DNA from: Yamagishiella unicocca
Taxonomy: Eukaryota > Chlorophyta > Chlorophyceae > Chlamydomonadales > Volvocaceae
Length of the DNA: 64,000 bases
Assembly (NCBI GenBank): GCA_003116995.1
Contig: BDSL01000082.1
Span: 124,001-188,000 of the forward strand
Direction of reading: 5' to 3'
Shown here: positions 60,292-64,000 of the stretch, one piece after another
Layout: each line of letters begins with the position of its first letter
Position numbering within the stretch: position 1 is the first letter of the stretch
Program-made: the position numbers and the translations under genes
Notes under the pieces: model-generated
Databases searched by the model: none
The model's input: only the letters and a program-made list of their open reading frames with translations
Told to the model about the DNA's origin: nothing

Positions 60292-63200
60292 GCGCGATGA
60301 CGGCTTTGGTCTCGCGCACGACCACCTCTTCCGCTAAATTGTAACGCTTAGTATTCCTATTACTTTCCTTTTTAGTTCTATGAAGCTCAGGTTTAGTTCT
60401 ATGAAACCCTGAACAAACTTGCACTGAACTCCGCTCTGATATTCATACTTTGTAGTATATCCGGCGCAGTTAATTACATCCACAGATGAAATAGGCCTCA
60501 CCGACACTTTCCACGTCTTCCACTTGGTCTGCTAGGTACCCGACCGCCAACCGTAGTGGTCTACGGAGGGCAAGAGGGGGACAGCCGAAAGGCTTAACAC
60601 AAGACGACGAAATTACGCACCCCGTCTCTTCTGACGTGGCGGTCACCTGGTCGCCGCTCGCTTGTGAACGGACGAAGTCCGAAGCCGCCGTACAAAAAAA
60701 CGTCATTGGTCCCCAAAACAGGGGCGACATGCCGCTCTACCCTGCACAATGGAACTGTCCACTTGCAATCGCTGGCATCACAACTTTACACAAGGCCAAT
60801 GCTCACAACTTCACGTCGGCGCGACCGTGCCCCAAAACCCGTTCCTCACCAGGGTAGACGACAATGATCATTGTTGCGAGAGCATGGCGCTAGCCATCTC
60901 TCTTTACTCAACTCAATTATCACTGCGAAGGCATAGGATCAAAGCGGAAAAGTTCTTCATTTGCGGCATGCAGCCACATCCATTGCGGCCATCTAGGAAA
61001 TATATATAGATCTGGAGTTGGAATAGAACTTTGTTGGAGAAAGCCTTACAGAGGCGCCGCACGAACGTCCCTAGCTTTCCTCGCCGTCCTCGTCAGCAAG
61101 CGGGTGCCTCACGACAACAGGGTAAAGTGCTGGGACTCCACAGCTGACATAATAACATGTCTACGGAAACTCAGGACCAGTCAGCAGCTGACGCAAACAC
61201 TGCACTACAACGGCACGGGGTCGGCCATCTCAGTTGCGGCGCCTTTGTGTACTCGGCATCACCCGCAGCCGAAGAAGGCTTGGCACCGGTCTCAGCCGCC
61301 GGCCGGTTTGCCGCCTGCCTCGGCCGCGGTGGGCCTCGAGCCTGCTCGAGCTCCTGCCCGCAGCAGCTTTCCCACCCCCGCATCCCATTAGCCCCCCCCT
61401 TCCTGAACCATAGCAGCTGACCGAAGGCTGGGGGTGAAAAAACTGCTCGGCCCCAGCCGCCGTGCCAACCGCTTCCACGGCTTCCGTAGCGCAGCGAACC
61501 GTCACCTCAGTGGGGACGCGCCACCTGGCCCTTTCCTGCTGCCGTCTTGTCTGTACCGGCCACTTCGCTTCACCCTGCCCTTCGCGAAAACCCTGTCCCG
61601 CCTCGGCCCGGCCGCGTCCCTGCCTTGTCTATCCACCTCGCGCGAACCCTCTCCCTCCCACTCCCCCCAACCCCCCACTGACTCCCTCGCCCTAGCCGCG
61701 GGGGGGGGTTGGGGGTGTTGAGGTGGAGGGGCTGATGGCAGGAGTGGTGGCGGCGGCGGGTTCCCATTAGGTATGCGTTGGGAGGGGCTGCCTCTGGGGG
61801 GTAGCGGAGAAGCGTGTTAAACATACCGGTAACGGCATTGGTGGAGGAGGAACCGAAAGGCTACCGCAGTCGGGCGGGCGGGGTGCAAGTGCGGGTTGGG
61901 GGGTCGACGAACGGACGCGCGGTTAAGCTTTAAGAGGATGTGGCCGCGGCAGGAGTCCATCGATGAGGAGTCCATCGATCCACGTGAGCGGGACCGTTGT
62001 TGGTTGGTCGGGGTGTGCACCAGTTGCTTTCAGTTGGATATCTTGAGTGGCGGTGGTGGCATAAGGACCGGCCACACGACGTTGAGAGGCGTTGAGTGGC
62101 GGGGGTGGGTACATAAAAGAACCAGTAATTCGACATTGGAGTGGGGTTACAATGGGAGTGGGGGGGGGCGGCGGGACGTGTGTGCAAGCGTTCTTTCAGT
62201 GCGGCAGGAATGCGGAGCTAGTTCCGCAAGCATGGACCCCAACGAGTCGTGCAGGTGACACGGTATAATCCACGACGGATCAACTGGGGGATTGAGATGA
62301 GAACGAGGGCAGAGGTTCGCAGATGAGAATTATATCCTCATGACGCCCGGAATGGTGAGGCGCGGGTAAGAGAGAGGCTAAGGGATGGCTCTACGCGAGG
62401 ACGCATCCGATCACGGACGTGGAAGAAGCTGTCTCTCGTGCTGTCTCGTTCGGGTGAAGGTGTTTCCCTCGCGAAACGCCTGTTGTCGTCCTTCTGACGA
62501 CACACAAGAGCGGATTTAACATAGTTATAAAACAACGCGCGTCTTCGTCAGCGACTGGCTATGCTGGGCCTCAGCAGAACATGACAGGATACGCGATTTC
62601 TGCATCGGCGATCGGCGATATCTGCATCGGCGATTTCTGCATCGCATTGCTTGGCCAACCGTAAACGAACTCTGACGCGCTCCGCTGTAATGCTGGACGC
62701 AGCCTTCTGCAATCCCTGAAGTATTGGGACAAAGATATTTGGAGAGGTTCGAAGCTAGCAGCCGTAGGCACGCAACACAGCAATCGACGCAAGGAACAAC
62801 GACGAGCGCAATACCAGCCCTTAGGCCAACTCCGCTTCGCTGAACCGACGATCAGAGCCATAGGCATTTTAAGTTTCGGAGGTAGCCAAGAGTGAGTTTG
62901 AACATGGAGCAGGTGCGCATGAGGACCGCAAACGCGCGCAACCCCGGAGCCGGAACCGGCCATTGACACTAACTTGCGCGCGAGCCTCTGCACGAGCAAA
63001 TCAAAAGGCTTTTGCCCGCAAGCAGATAATTGTTAAACCTGTGTCAATGATGTATCAGCTAGTAGTTCATGCGCACCGAACATTTCGCGGATGTCGAGGG
63101 CAGACGGTGTTGGGAGGGACGTGGAGGGAGACCCACGGGTCGACGGGTCACGCATGCCTCCTGCGCCAAGCCCCTATCACTGAGGCATCGCGAGGCTGCA

Positions 63201-63421
63201 GTTCACTATACATTCGCTAACGAGCCTAAGATCGGACACCTATCCACTAGCGATAGTGAAGAATGCTTTTTCAACCTCCGGCTAGCCAGCTCGTTCTCGC
63301 ACCGCATTAATTACCCCTGCTGTGGACCTCAGCCGTCCCACCTTTACGCACCGTTGTGTGGACCTCAACCCCCAAACTGCCCAGCTCCCCTCAAACCCAA
63401 CGTGCCCGGATTCCCCGCCAG
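60292..63421. other. Unassigned region
   Basis: No exon chain could be supported. A plus-strand frame from 61157 opens MSTETQDQSAADANTALQRH and could be a first exon, but no partner exon was identified. A solo repeat of the intronic AACCAGTAATTCGACAT type lies at about 62118. Confidence 0.4.
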
Positions 63422-63526
63422 GCCAAGGAGGCTGCGGCCGGCATCCGGGACAAGATGGCGGAGATGAAGGACAAGGTGATGGCCATGGCGGCGGGTGTGG
63501 CGGAGAGCGCAGGACACGCTGCTCAG
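63422..63526 (+). CDS. Probable internal exon of an LEA-like amphipathic protein (partial)
   Basis: The 105-bp segment is bounded by CCCCGCCAG and GTAGGTG splice sites and is phase 0 at both ends. It reads AKEAAAGIRDKMAEMKDKVM followed by AMAAGVAESAGHAAQ. Ala/Lys/Glu/Met-rich amphipathic helix of this kind is typical of late-embryogenesis-abundant or similar stress proteins, but a generic helix is also possible. Upstream exons were not identified, and the gene would continue past the right edge. Confidence 0.4.
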
Positions 63527-63534
63527 GTAGGTGT

Positions 63535-63650
63535 TCGAGGGAAACCCGTGGATGTCCGAAAAAACCGTTTGAAACAGAAGTTTTGAGATGCATGCTGGAG
63601 AACTGGGTTGGGGATACGAAAGCCGAAGGTCGTAATATGATCTTTGGCGG
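63535..63650. mobile_element. Solo end of TIR family A
   Basis: AAAACCGTTTGAAACAGAAG continuing into TTTTGAGATGCATGCTGGAG and AACTGG matches the left end of the 21903-22277 element. It starts only about 10-25 bp after the donor of the LEA-like exon. Confidence 0.7.
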
Positions 63651-64000
63651 CTAAGCTATATCGGCTACGGCGAGACGCAAGGGAGCGAGGACCCCACGCG
63701 ACGCACGTAAAGTTTTCGCAGAATCGGTTTTGGGCGCTAGTAGGAAAACTGTGGGAGTTGGTGCGCTATGGGAGAGCGGCCATCGCGGTCCGGTCCCAGT
63801 CCCAATCCTAGTCGGAGTCCCCGTCCCGACCCGCCCGAATACCGACCAGATGCGTGAGGAAGCCGGTCATTACCAGAGGAGGTCCGCTGTCGTCCAGGAG
63901 AGCAGGCCGAAGCCGCGCCGCGCCGCCACGGGGGACGCGAAAGCCCAGACGCAGGTCCCGACGCCCGCAGACAAGAACGCAACGACTAGCAAAAAACTAC

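Overview
This 64 kb window looks like nuclear DNA of a chlamydomonadalean (volvocine-type) green alga. The base composition is strongly GC-rich. Short exons alternate with GT-AG introns full of minisatellites. Gly/Ala/Ser-rich homopolymers interrupt conserved proteins. TTTTAGGG-like motifs, the Chlamydomonas-type telomere unit, are scattered through introns. All statements come from reading the sequence and from remembered family consensus; no database was searched.

Layout. (1) 21-2490, plus: a complete six-exon acireductone dioxygenase gene (203 aa). (2) 5309-13222, minus: a nine-exon gene for a 1708-aa coiled-coil protein of unknown function. (3) 16819-19958, minus: a four-exon gene for a 721-aa protein with a C-terminal Janus/PHPT-like domain. 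(4) 20759-34538, plus: a 28-exon gene for the second-largest RNA polymerase III subunit (RPC2, 1234 aa), divergent from gene 3 across about 800 bp. (5) 36420-44582, plus: a 17-exon gene for a 765-aa protein with six NHL-type blades followed by a BTB domain. (6) 46711-51951, plus: a ten-exon NUP54 nucleoporin gene (473 aa). Exon phases were checked by arithmetic and every model stays in frame; 68 introns are implied.

The right third is gene-poor. It holds a candidate SRP (7SL) RNA on the minus strand at about 52.50-52.88 kb, a TIR element, a 5'-truncated LINE, two kilobases of minisatellite, a tRNA-Phe, and a perfect 257-bp inverted repeat with a 54-nt spacer. A tRNA-Arg and a tandem pair of LINE 3' ends lie between genes 5 and 6.

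The genes do not form one pathway. They are housekeeping functions (methionine salvage, Pol III transcription, nuclear pore) interspersed with lineage-specific scaffold or regulatory proteins. The most notable observations are the SRP RNA candidate carrying a repeat array inside helix 5, the young hairpin locus made from a gene fragment, a Pol III subunit that has lost most of its C-terminal zinc ligands, two GC-AG introns and a triplicated splice donor in the same gene, and repeat families that recur inside introns, sometimes touching the 3' splice site.
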